Under the pieces are notes generated by a model. That model did not search any database, was not told where the DNA came from, and saw only the letters and a list, made by a program, of their open reading frames with translations. The position numbers and the translations under genes are program-made. Below, piece after piece: positions 55,501-62,639 of a DNA stretch of 64,000 bases (the stretch's first letter is position 1; each line of letters opens with the position of its first letter). The stretch comes from Euglena gracilis (lineage: Eukaryota > Euglenida > Euglenophyceae > Euglenales): NCBI GenBank assembly GCA_039621445.1, contig CP154954.1, positions 32,837,455 through 32,901,454 on the forward strand. Reading direction: 5' to 3'.

Positions 55501-56519
55501 CCCCAACACCCAAAATACTCCCCAGCGCCATGGATTGGATACTGGACAGCCACCAGAGGCAGTCATCCCCCTACCGCTCTTGGACAGCTCTTGGGACACA
55601 CCCACCTAGTGGGAGTACTCCGGCAGAAAATTAAAGACCCTGAGCAAAGTTCTGAAAAAACTTAAGCAAAATTCTCAAAAATTCAGGTGTTTAAAGCATT
55701 TTTTAAGTTTATTTTAATTATGGATAGGTGTGTTGGCTCGAGTCCAAATATTCGCGGTCCATCATACGACAATTGCAAAGAACTCAATTTTGGGTTTTGC
55801 AGCAAAAATAAAAAGAATTCGTCCCTGAACCCTTTCTTTTGTTTTTCTTCACCAGGTGGGGGGGAGGGGTTATCCGTCGTCTTGGTTGGTTGGCCCAAGG
55901 GAGGGTTTTACAAGTCAGGGTTGCTGAGCTGGCTTAGGATAAGCCCCCCCCCTTTTTCGACTCGTGTCTGCGAGACCAAATGCACCAGGGTACCTGGAGG
56001 GGGCTGGGGAAGCGGGGCTGGATTGCAGGGAGATCAAGGAGGGGGTGGGCCAAGGGGCATTGAACAAGATGCATTTTCTCGTTCACCTGCCTATTGCTCC
56101 TTTTTCCTGCAAAGTGGATGGAAGGGGGACCAAGACTCAAATTACGAGCACCCAACAACCTTCATGCAGTTGTGGTAATTTCGGTCCGTTTCACAACGCA
56201 CTCCAACAAAGACATTCATTTTGTGTGGTACACCAAAATTGTCATTTTGTGGTTCACTGTGGACACCAGAATTTTTTTTTGTGGTTCACGTATGGACGCC
56301 AAAAAATATTTGTGGCTTCTGGGGGACCAGAATCAGCGGTCGGCTGCCACCGGTGCCTGGGCCGCCGGGACCCGCCACACCGCCGTCAGGGAGCACAGGA
56401 GGAGGCCGAGGCACAGTCCGTCCAGCGCCAGCTCCAACGGGCTCAGGGCCCCAACGCCACGCACCACGCGGCCGCCCAGCGGCAGGGGTTTCCTCAGCGG
56501 TTTGCTGATGGTTGCCGCA
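43473..56519 (-). CDS. Gene B: membrane protein with seven repeated helix modules, 13 exons
   Basis: Thirteen minus-strand exons chain in phase from 56519 to a TGA at 43475-43473, giving about 646 visible residues. Seven hydrophobic modules follow a pattern of a hydrophobic run, L/F-D, often Pro, about 15 hydrophobic residues, then T/W-x-R or an equivalent basic end. Examples are [97 protein letters not shown] and [19 protein letters not shown]. Modules are separated by polar stretches, some Cys- or Arg-rich. I do not recognise the family. A transporter, channel or scaffold role would be a guess. One exon (51751-51630) needs one extra base in a G run to stay in frame. The 5' end is open. Confidence 0.72.
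43545..43984 (+). repeat. R1 element forming most of a gene B intron
   Basis: From 43563 to about 43960 the intron is one R1 copy: CAGGCGCCTTTACAAAGC, AAATATCTCGGC-type core, TCTGGCATCGCTAGAAG and an ACTTAAAACGCC right arm ending near TTTATCGCCTC. Fewer than 30 bases remain on either side before the exons. Confidence 0.78.
43985..44128 (-). CDS. Gene B exon
   Basis: CGTGCTGCCCCGCAG precedes [37 protein letters not shown] and [11 protein letters not shown], ending at GTCGCC. The intron that follows is almost wholly one R1 element. Confidence 0.78.
45198..45312 (-). CDS. Gene B exon
   Basis: TTCTTCACCCAG precedes [20 protein letters not shown] and [18 protein letters not shown], with a GTGTGT donor. 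Codon bias is moderate, but this is the only frame that joins its neighbours in phase. Confidence 0.6.
45650..45900 (-). repeat. R2 element copy, inverted
   Basis: GGGTGGATGGGCGTTGG and TCCAAGGATATCCGG, preceded by GGGGCCGGTCTGGGGATC, read as the reverse of the R2 core. It lies in the gene B intron next to 45939. Confidence 0.6.
45939..46151 (-). CDS. Gene B exon, possibly two exons with a short intron
   Basis: GGTGCTTTCAG precedes [20 protein letters not shown]. The frame stays open to [20 protein letters not shown] and DGEK, ending at GTTCCC. The middle 60-70 bases are pyrimidine-rich, have lower GC3 and end CTCCTGCCTCAG, so a small in-frame intron (donor GTCCCC) is likely. Confidence 0.68.
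46265..46570 (+). repeat. R2 element copy
   Basis: AGGGCGGTTTTCAAAAG, CACATTCAATGAAAAATCC, TTCTGGCATCCTTGGACG, TCGCCCGTCCACC and the closing TCCTGTCCCTTATTGACC. Confidence 0.78.
46646..46809 (-). CDS. Gene B exon
   Basis: TTTGTGCGCAG precedes [40 protein letters not shown] and [14 protein letters not shown], with a GTACCC donor. Its phase matches both neighbours. Confidence 0.8.
47056..47251 (-). CDS. Gene B exon, basic region
   Basis: CCCACACCCGCAG precedes [40 protein letters not shown] and [19 protein letters not shown], ending LHLDD before GTGTGC. It begins with the cytosolic-looking basic tail of module 6. Confidence 0.8.
47690..48110. repeat. Dispersed repeat with a GGCGCC palindrome, copy 2
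   Basis: It matches 1930-2330 in the same orientation, including GGCACAGTCAAATTTTAC, the GGTCCCAAAATGGGTC segment and CCGGCGCCGAAGGCACC. It then joins a truncated R1 copy (48115-48260). Confidence 0.7.
48736..49195 (+). pseudogene. Helical ORF on the plus strand broken by a frameshift
   Basis: Two overlapping plus frames together look like one coiled-coil protein. The first encodes [16 protein letters not shown] and [12 protein letters not shown], then TAG near 48990. The second continues [34 protein letters not shown] and [12 protein letters not shown], to a stop at 49195. It is about 42% GC with no splice sites, unlike the other genes, and lies on the opposite strand inside a gene B intron. 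A processed or transposed pseudogene is likely. The family is unknown. Confidence 0.4.
49490..49612 (+). repeat. R1 element, right arm only
   Basis: Tandem CCTTAAAAAACC units end CGCCTTAAAAATAATGCCTGG. No core is present. Confidence 0.65.
49687..49796 (-). CDS. Gene B exon (module 6)
   Basis: CCGTGGTCCAG precedes [20 protein letters not shown] and [16 protein letters not shown], ending two bases into Gly at a GTCTCC donor. Confidence 0.78.
50515..50945 (-). repeat. 430-bp inverted repeat, left copy
   Basis: It is the reverse complement of 57143-57575 over almost the whole length. Shared landmarks are GCCATCAGCACACATCGG, GTCGTCGTGAAACAG, TAAATCCAAACAGCTCATTT and TTTTGTGACTCAACAAG. Identity looks above 85% by eye. 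No common open frame is seen. Confidence 0.85.
50945..51003 (+). repeat. R2 element, terminal fragment
   Basis: AAGGGGCGGCCCTTAAAAG and TTCCTGTCCCTTGTGGACC are fused without a core. This equals the two R2 ends joined, as expected after an internal deletion. Confidence 0.6.
51316..51456 (-). CDS. Gene B exon (module 5)
   Basis: TGTGCCAAG precedes [40 protein letters not shown] and ALLEDLQ, with a CAG/GTGCTC donor. It has 47 whole codons. The acceptor has a weak pyrimidine tract. Confidence 0.78.
51630..51751 (-). CDS. Gene B exon (module 4) with a frameshift in a G run
   Basis: ACATCCCCAG precedes [15 protein letters not shown], then the frame is lost at a run of seven G (plus strand C run near 51704-51710). 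The next frame continues [20 protein letters not shown] and ends at ATC/GTGTTT. One added base gives exactly 41 codons and the phase needed by both neighbours, so this is probably a sequence error rather than a dead gene. Confidence 0.68.
51764..52029 (+). repeat. TG/TCTG microsatellite
   Basis: About 265 bases of TG repeats broken by TCTG units lie directly upstream (minus sense) of the acceptor at 51751, where the minus strand reads CA repeats then ACATCCCCAG. All long frames over it are artefacts. Confidence 0.93.
52460..52735. repeat. CAGTCAGTCAC-family foldback repeat
   Basis: AACCAGTCAATCAC, CCAGTCAGTCACTACC, a TTCGGCGCCGGGTCAC centre and a G/C-run end. Similar copies lie at 830-1130, 8520-8700 and 19455-19700. 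Confidence 0.6.
52765..53091 (-). CDS. Gene B exon (module 3 and charged linker)
   Basis: CCCCGTGGCAG precedes [36 protein letters not shown], a Pro/Cys-rich linker, then [18 protein letters not shown] and LIWKYFCHT, with a GTGTGC donor. A CCTCCCTTGCAG near 52920 looks like an acceptor but no GT donor precedes it in range, so I keep one exon of 109 codons. Confidence 0.72.
53309..53444 (-). CDS. Gene B exon (module 2)
   Basis: TTTGTCCTCACAG precedes [40 protein letters not shown] and EWWGQ, with a GTGTGC donor. Codon bias is very strong. Confidence 0.82.
53465..53735 (+). repeat. R1 element copy
   Basis: AAAATGCCTTTAAAATTCC, AAATCTCGGCAAAAACAAG, TTTCTGGAATCGCTGG, CATCCACCCAAACTCG and TTCGATGCCTGGACC. 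It lies in the gene B intron between 53444 and 53909. Confidence 0.78.
53909..53937 (-). CDS. Gene B micro-exon, 29 bases
   Basis: Acceptor CTTGCGGCAG, donor CG/GTGGTG. It encodes the acidic [10 protein letters not shown] and links both neighbours in phase. A longer version starting at 53986 is open but gives a phase clash. Confidence 0.5.
54105..54205. repeat. Local repeat GTGAACCAC...GGTGTCCAC
   Basis: Two tandem degenerate copies of a unit containing GTGAACCACAA, a T run and TGGTGTCCAC. An inverted relative lies at 56205-56310. Confidence 0.6.
54600..55075. repeat. R3 element copy
   Basis: TTTCGGAAGGGGGTCC, GGTTTCGGGCC, CGTAACTCGGGCTAGGC, GAGTTGCAGGG and CGCCGGACATTTCC in the R3 order. 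Confidence 0.65.
55255..55690 (+). repeat. R1 element copy, degraded
   Basis: CCTTAAAAAAAACTTTAAAA arm, AGTCTCGGCAAAAACAAG core start and AGTTCTGGCACCCATGG. The right half has diverged. Confidence 0.55.
56351..56519 (-). CDS. Gene B first visible exon (module 1)
   Basis: TTCCGCCATTACAG precedes a basic segment [17 protein letters not shown] and module 1, [20 protein letters not shown]. The donor is CCG/GTGGCA. One leading base means at least one earlier exon exists. Confidence 0.72.
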
Positions 56520-56706
56520 CTGTAATGGCGGAATTGAACTTTATGGAAAAGAAGGCAAACCCCATCCTTTTGCTGAATTGACCAACAAGAAAACACACAA
56601 AATCACGAAAAGGTACCGCAATGAAATCGAAATGAGGACTTTGTCGGCATGCAAATTCTATTTGGACTGGACATACAAAAAAAATGAGGCAGGAAATCCT
56701 TAGCAG

Positions 56707-57021
56707 ATGTGTGTGACTTGTGACTTCTTTGTTTTAAGGATATTCTGCTGCCGAATGCAAGCTTTAAAATTGGTGGTGCGAAATTCCCCCCCACAAAATC
56801 TTATGACCTGGCAAAGTTCGATTGTCGGGTTATTTCTGCAACAGTGGAGAGGCACGGTTGGACCACCTGACCAGGAACTGTACCGTCGTGCGAACGAACT
56901 GCACCAAATCCTGCAGCATTCCGCCACAACTAGCATGGCATCGCTGCATGACGGAGTGATGGCTGGGGGTTCCGGAATATGTGAGGAGAATTGCGATGCA
57001 TGCATGTTAGGCGGACCTTAA
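56707..57021 (+). other. Weak plus-strand open frame with helical character
   Basis: The frame encodes QSSIVGLFLQQWRGTVGPPD and QELYRRANELHQILQHSATT. It has low GC3 and no convincing splice sites. It may be a gene remnant like that at 48736. Not called as a gene. Confidence 0.25.
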
Positions 57022-57142
57022 AGAAATAGCAAAAAAAAAAAACTCCGCTAGCGCATTCAGGCCGAACAGAAATGAAGCCACAAACTCTCGGCAAAAACAG
57101 CCAACTCCCACAAGAAAATTGGCAAGGAAATTTGGCTTTTTT

Positions 57143-57575
57143 CAGGCAAGACTTAGACGGCCAGGAATGCACTTTTCTTGTTGAGTCACAGAATTTTGGC
57201 AGTTTTAGTGAAAATGCGCATCCCCGCATTCTGGAAGCGAAGTGCGCAAGTGCGCATTCCGGATGGTTCTGTGCGTCTTCCAGACTGGGCGTAAACACCA
57301 CAAAAATGAGCTGTTTGGATTTAACACGACCACAAAGACTACCCCTTGTATACTTGTATACCCCTTGTATACTTCTTCAATTACGTATGATGCTGTTTAC
57401 AGCTGTTTCACGACGACTGTGGTATAATGCATGGCTGGACACACACTCAACACACCACATGACATGTGGAACACGGGCGACGTAGGCCAACCTGGACCTG
57501 GGTGTGCCCTTGTGTTCACCGATGTGTGCTGATGGCTTCTGGGGGCAGGGCCTGGTGAACCCGGGATGAGCATGG
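57143..57575 (+). repeat. 430-bp inverted repeat, right copy
   Basis: It is the reverse complement of 50515-50945. It differs by a small internal duplication of ACCCCTTGTATACTT near 57345-57380. A fragment of the R1 core (AACTCTCGGCAAAAACAGCC) lies just to its left at 57080. Confidence 0.85.
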
Positions 57576-57579
57576 GAAG

Positions 57580-59415
57580 GAACTCCTTGCAGCCATGGAG
57601 ACACAGCCCTCCCTATGACCGCAACATGTTCAGTTGTTCTGAAATACATTGGGGGGGGGGAGACTGTGGCCCAACCATTTCCACACGTTTCCTTTGGTGT
57701 CACTCAAATTTGTGTGCATTTTTCCTTTGGGTGACGAAAAAACGTGCCCGTCCAAAATACAATAATCGCAAAAAGAAACCATCAACGACCCATGAAATAT
57801 GGAAATTGAGTGCAGGCGTGCCTGTTTGAGGCAGACCGTTCCTTCAGGAGCTTTCCCCTCTTGCCGTCCACCAACTGCTGACTGTGAATCAGCAATGGTG
57901 GAGCGAACCGCATCCACCGACCAGTGGCACTGCCTACTGGATTTGAAAGGGAGGCTATACAGATGGGGAAACCCCATGGACAGGTTGACAGTGGCGCGTT
58001 CAGGGATAGGGAGGGTTAGGTATTTATGGTTCGGTTGTGCGCGCTGCGTTCCCATTTGATGCCTTGCTTTGGGGTTTGGCATGAGGCATTGGGCCAGGGG
58101 GGGGGGGGAATGCGCTGGAGAGCCCTGGAAAAAATGCGCAAAAAAGCGCAAAAATAAGCGCTGAGTTGTGACATTTCTAAGGGAAAAAGGAATTAGAAAA
58201 ATTTCCAACGATAAGCCCAAAATTAAACCAAACTCACCAAAAAGAGCTGAAATGAAGGCATTTTGGCCAAAAAAAAAATGCACGAGCAAGGCGTCACTCT
58301 CCGTTCACCATAACCAACAATGTCAGCCATGGTGCCCCTTTCTTGTGACCAGGGAAGTAGGATTCCCCCGCATTTCATCTTGCTCCATCTGCTCAGCTCC
58401 TTGGCAGCAAGCTTTTGTCCAATAATAAAATTTCCATTGAACAAAAGCTTGGATGATCAGCCCTTGAACTTGAAACCATTTTGTGAAAAAATCTGAGGGA
58501 GGAATAGAGAATTTGATTATTGGCGGAAAGAGGGATGGATGACAACATAGAATTGTTCAGAAGAACGGTGTTCAAGAACACCAATGTCAAATTTGTTTTT
58601 GACATATGGACAATGTGGACAACATGGACAATATGGACAAAATGCCTCCAAAAAGTGTAAAAAAAAGTAGGAAAATGAAAAAAATGTGCAAAAAATGCGC
58701 AAAAATGCGCATTTTTGAAAAATTGACAAAAATGCGCAGCGCATCCCCTGCATGGATGCACCCCCTGCATTGGGGTGCTGGCAGCATGGCCGCGGTGCAG
58801 TGGTGAGCGGGTTACTTGTTGTACTTGCCTTACTTGTTACCGTTGCCTGCGGTGCGCGATGCTTTTCTTGCTGCGCCTTCACCCTGGGCGGTGTCCTTCG
58901 GCGTCGTGGTTGCTGGCTACGTGGCCCTGGGGCCAAATTCACCGACAAGGCGGGTTTAACAATTTATTGGCGATGGGTATCTGAGTGATAAGGAAGGGGC
59001 TGCGTGCATTTTTTAGCGAAGGATGTGTTTGGGCCGCAAGAGTTCTACGACTTGCCGGAATTGCACTACTTGCTTTGGTAGCCTAGTTAGTAGCTTAGTT
59101 GGTAGCCTGGCAGGCAGAACGAACTGCTCCTTGGTCCCAGGTGGTGTTCCTCTTGGCAATTCGTCCCAGAAGTTTGGCGCTCTTTGGTCACAAGCCCCCC
59201 CAGGGCCAGGGTGGCAAACGACCAGCCACCATCATGACAGGGGACGTCGTATTTGATGTGCTTCGATGTTTCACGCCTTGCGAGGAACGTCCTCCGGTGT
59301 TCTCAGCTGACTGGGAGTTGGAAAAAAAATCGTCTGAGGACTGGTGCGCAGGGGTTCAGGGGTTCGCGGAGGATGTGAAATCCGAATTGCCACAACGGAA
59401 CAAAAGATGGCAGTT
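57580..59415. other. Intergenic DNA, no supported gene
   Basis: Weak frames at 57630-58289 (minus), 57799-58059 (plus) and 58752-58988 (plus) lack codon bias and splice signals. Positions 58605-58645 hold a short GGACAAYATG tandem repeat. GCGCAAAAATGCGC-like words recur at 58120-58160 and 58685-58740. Confidence 0.35.
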
Positions 59416-59420
59416 TATTT

Positions 59421-59492
59421 TGGACGAACAGGGGATCGAACCCTGGACTTCCCGCATGCGGAGCGGGCGCTCTACCACTGAGCTACACGCCC
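59421..59492 (-). tRNA. tRNA-Ala (anticodon CGC)
   Basis: On the minus strand the 72 bases fold as a cloverleaf: acceptor GGGCGTG with TTCGTCC, D arm GCTC/GAGC, anticodon stem CCCGC/GCGGG, T arm CAGGG/CCCTG with loop TTCGATC, and discriminator A. The G3:U70 pair, the main identity element of alanine tRNA, is present. The anticodon is CGC. An A box (TAGCTCAGTGG) and a B box (GGTTCGATCCC) are intact, and a TTTT terminator follows about 18 bases downstream. Odd points: position 33 is C instead of the almost universal U, and the acceptor has one U-U mismatch. Confidence 0.88.
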
Positions 59493-59498
59493 CATGCC

Positions 59499-60415
59499 CC
59501 TTTCTCGCTCTTATAATTACAGGTGTTTTTTTTTGAGCGCTTCAGAACCGTTCTCAAAACACAGGAAACACAAACAGAACACACAAAACACATTCAGATA
59601 GTTCGCGCATGATTTCGCGTCATACCACATCATCATTTCAGCTCGCAACCTGGGTTCGCAATTGTCCACACATTGATCTCTTCTGCTTCTCCTCTGTCTT
59701 CTGATGCTCCTGCGGGGTTGGCAGTTGCAAATTTTTGACTTTGCTGCGTCGATCCCCTGTCCAAAGCAAATAGCAAAATATCCATTTTGAGATTTTGGGT
59801 GCCCAACCCTGCCATTTTTTGCCAAACCAGAGGGCCCTCAGGATTTCAGATCTTTCATTCCCCTCCGTTTTAAAACATTTTGAATTTTTCAGCTTTTCTT
59901 GGCCTCAAAATAGCCCAAAACGGCCAAAAGGGCTGTGGACCTTTTAAAAACAAGCGCAGGGACCTCTAGGGTCTGTCAGGTCCAGGCCACAAATTTCCAG
60001 TCATTTCCTTTGATTGCCCACCAATTTGGTGGTGCCTTGCCAACTTGACAACAGCCTTGCCCCAAAGCCAGGGGGGGAGGAAACCTCCCAAACTGTTTCG
60101 CTGTCCGACCGCCACCAAAAATTTGACAAGTCGGCTGCTGTCAGCCCTGATTCGTGGTTTTACGGGCCATTTGAAGGGTTGAGACTTGGGTTTCACCCTT
60201 TGGCATTGTCCAGGAAATGATGAGTCTTGATGTCCATGACCTGAACATTGGTTCATTCATCTGAATGATGTACTTTAGTTTCGCCAATGCTACATTCATC
60301 ATCAGAACAATAGGGGTGCCACTGAGTGTCAAGGCCGAAGAATGCGCACGTGCGCATTTTTGGAACTCCAAAAGAATGCGCAGGTGTGCATTTTTGGAAT
60401 GGACACAGGCTGTGG
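59499..60415. other. Intergenic DNA right of the tRNA
   Basis: Mixed A/T-rich sequence with no codon bias. The R3-like word CCAGTCATTTCCTTTGATT near 59997 suggests an old R3 fragment. Nothing else was recognised. Confidence 0.35.
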
Positions 60416-60417
60416 GA

Positions 60418-60476
60418 AGCAGGGCGGTCTTTAACGAAAAAAAACTTCCTGTCCCAGCACAGCCAATGGGGGATTC

Positions 60477-60556
<80 letters not shown>

Positions 60557-60870
60557 GAACAAAAAAAAAAAAAAAAAAAAAAAAAAAAACACAGCCAATG
60601 GGGGATTCATTAAAAAAAAGGACGAGAAAATAGCCACGTTTTGGCAAAAATGGATCGACTTCGGGGGGGGGGGGGGAGTGATTTCTGGCATCCTTGAAAC
60701 ATCGCCCATCCACCCAAAACGTCAAAAAAATGCGCTTTTTCGACTTTTTTTGATTTTACCCACCCCCCGTTCGATCCCTGGATCGGCCGTTGTCCCTTGG
60801 GCCTAAGGGCAGTCATTGAGGGGCGGTCCTCAAGGGAAAAAAAACTTCCCATCCCTTATGGACCGCCCTA
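60418..60870 (+). repeat. R2 element copy with poly(A) insertion
   Basis: AGGGCGGTCTTTAACG starts it. TTCCTGTCCCAGCACAGCC, TTCTGGCATCCTTGAAAC, ATCGCCCATCCACCC, TTCGATCCCTGGATCGG and GGGCGGTCCTCAAGGG follow, with the closing TCCCTTATGGACCGCCC. It is the longest intact copy because of the A tract within it. Confidence 0.85.
60480..60589 (+). repeat. Interrupted poly(A) tract
   Basis: Seventy-six A, then CGAAC, then 29 A. The tract is flanked by two copies of ACAGCCAATGGGGGATTCAT, one on each side, so the A run expanded inside a small tandem duplication of R2 sequence. Confidence 0.93.
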
Positions 60871-61321
60871 GTGGGAAGGGGGAATGCGCACACACGCGCA
60901 TTGATGTTGAAGGACGCACTGGGTATGGCCTGTTCTTAGGCGGCCAAACTCGCACTTAGCTTTGAAAGTGACTGTAAATTTACGCCGACGGGCAATGCCA
61001 ATTTTTTTTCTGTTTTCGAACACCGAGGCCTGAGACTCGAGACGGCCCGCATTAGTGGTTCCCTGCACCCCCCGGGCCTGGGGACGAAACCAACGACTTA
61101 GAACTCCACAGTCTACGGGCACAGCGCTCCCGAGTCTCAGTGTGCATGAACACAAAGCGCCGGGTAATGAAACGAGGGGACTCCATTGCGCAATTGCGCT
61201 TTGGCGCAACGATTTTTTTCATTAAAAAATAAAACGCTTTGCGCTTTGGCGCAAACTTCTTAATTTTTTGCAATTCAACATGTGGGTGACCATTGCCGCA
61301 TTTGCACAACAATAACAACAT

Positions 61322-61470
61322 AACCCCCCCCCCAAATAACACCCCCCCTGTTTTCCTTTGGTTTCCTATGTAAAAATAACCCCCCCAAATAACACCCCCC
61401 CCCCCCTGGGGCCCCAGTTCGGGTGCCCAAATAATACACCGGGGCGGGGTGTTATTTGGGGGGGTTTATG
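61322..61470. repeat. R4 foldback element, copy 3
   Basis: CCCAAATAACACCCCCC occurs twice. GGTGTTATTTGGGG closes the element. Confidence 0.65.
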
Positions 61471-61544
61471 TGTCAACATGTGTTTCCATTGCGCCACAGC
61501 GCAATGGGCAGGCTTGCGACTTGGCCGTTTTTGGCCGTTTTTTA

Positions 61545-61830
61545 AGGGTCAAAAAAGCAATGTTTCTGAAATTTCTCAAAAGTGGTGGGGAATCAAAGGA
61601 AATGTCCGGATACCTAAATTGAAGCCCTTAAAATGCCCCATCTAACGGTATTTTGATTTCCCCGCAACTCCCCGCCTAGCCCGAGTTATGGCCATTTTTC
61701 GGCCAATTTTGGCCATTTTGTACATGCCATTTCTGGGTCAAAAAAAGTCGAAAAAAATCGAACAACATTTTTTTTGCCCGAAACGATGTTTCTTGGCCTC
61801 CCGTACCCGGCAAAACTGTTTTTATGCTGA
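61545..61830 (-). repeat. R3 element copy, inverted
   Basis: TTCTGAAATTTCTCAAAAG, GAAATGTCCGGA, TTGAAGCCCTTAAAATGCC, AACTCCCCGCCTAGCCCG and GGTTTCTTGGCC-like sequence give the reverse complement of the R3 unit. Confidence 0.68.
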
Positions 61831-62479
61831 TTTGTAAATTAGAAATAATGTAAAATTTGCAATGCTCGTCTTTACTGCCGTCTATCCATTTTTTGCAGCA
61901 CAAGTTTTGCGTCTGTATGATTCAATGCCTAGGCGTCTGTCCTGTTTGAAGCTCGCCAAGTGTGTCTACACCCGACAGGTGTACTGACAGGTCACACTGC
62001 GCCTGATTTGTCACAAACAATTGCTCTAGTGGGGGCAAAAGTGTTTGCAGCCAAAAGGATCAGTGCTGTGCCTCCAAATATCCCCAGTCTTGACTTTAAA
62101 ATATTTTTTGGGGGGCGTTCAAAAAGTTATGAGCAAAAGTCGTTCAAAAAGTTATGCTCCATACTGTATTGCGTGCAAGTCCCATTAAGAGCTCAGTACT
62201 ATTCAAAAACCTGGTCCCGAAGTCGGGTTCTGGTGGAATATTATCAGGATTGAAAATATCGCTTCAAAAAAAGGCAATTCCTAATTTAATTTGTCCAGTT
62301 CCAGGTCTTCCAAAAAACTGCTTTCTTTTATCCCTTAAAAAAACGTACGTGTGCTTTTGGACAGAAGAAAAACTTTAAAGGGAAGAGAAGAAGGGTTCGG
62401 GAGAGGCGATGGTGTTAAAGGAAAGAGGAGGTTAGAGCGATGAACAAATACAGCACAGAAAAGTTGGACTTGGTCCAAC

Positions 62480-62632
62480 CTTGGTTAGCTCTCGGTCATC
62501 CATGGTGACTTTGTGACTCTGCCCGCCGTCAAAAGCAGGACTGAAATCCAGACGCAGATGTTGATTTGTCAAATGGCGGTGAACTTCCGGGATTGTGGAG
62601 GTCAGGCACACCCCAAACAAAATTTCTACTCC
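62480..62632 (-). CDS. Single exon of an unrecognised gene
   Basis: A pyrimidine tract (TTTCTTTACAG) precedes 51 whole codons encoding GVEILFGVCLTSTIPEVHRH, LTNQHLRLDFSPAFDGGQS and HKVTMDDRELTK, ending at AAG/GTTGGA. Amino acid composition and splice sites look genuine. Codon bias is weaker than in genes A, B and FKBP (about 55% GC3). No partner exon was found, so it probably belongs to a gene with long introns. I do not recognise the family. Confidence 0.6.
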
Positions 62633-62639
62633 CTGTAAA

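Noticed and set aside
59099-59536. Plus-strand open frame ending with IEPWTSRMRSGRSTTELHAP
   Set aside because: The C-terminal part is the reverse complement of the tRNA-Ala gene; this peptide is a well-known false translation of tRNA genes. The upstream part has no splice or codon support.
60265-60709. Poly-Lys and poly-Phe frames
   Set aside because: They are simple translations of the A76 and A29 tracts.
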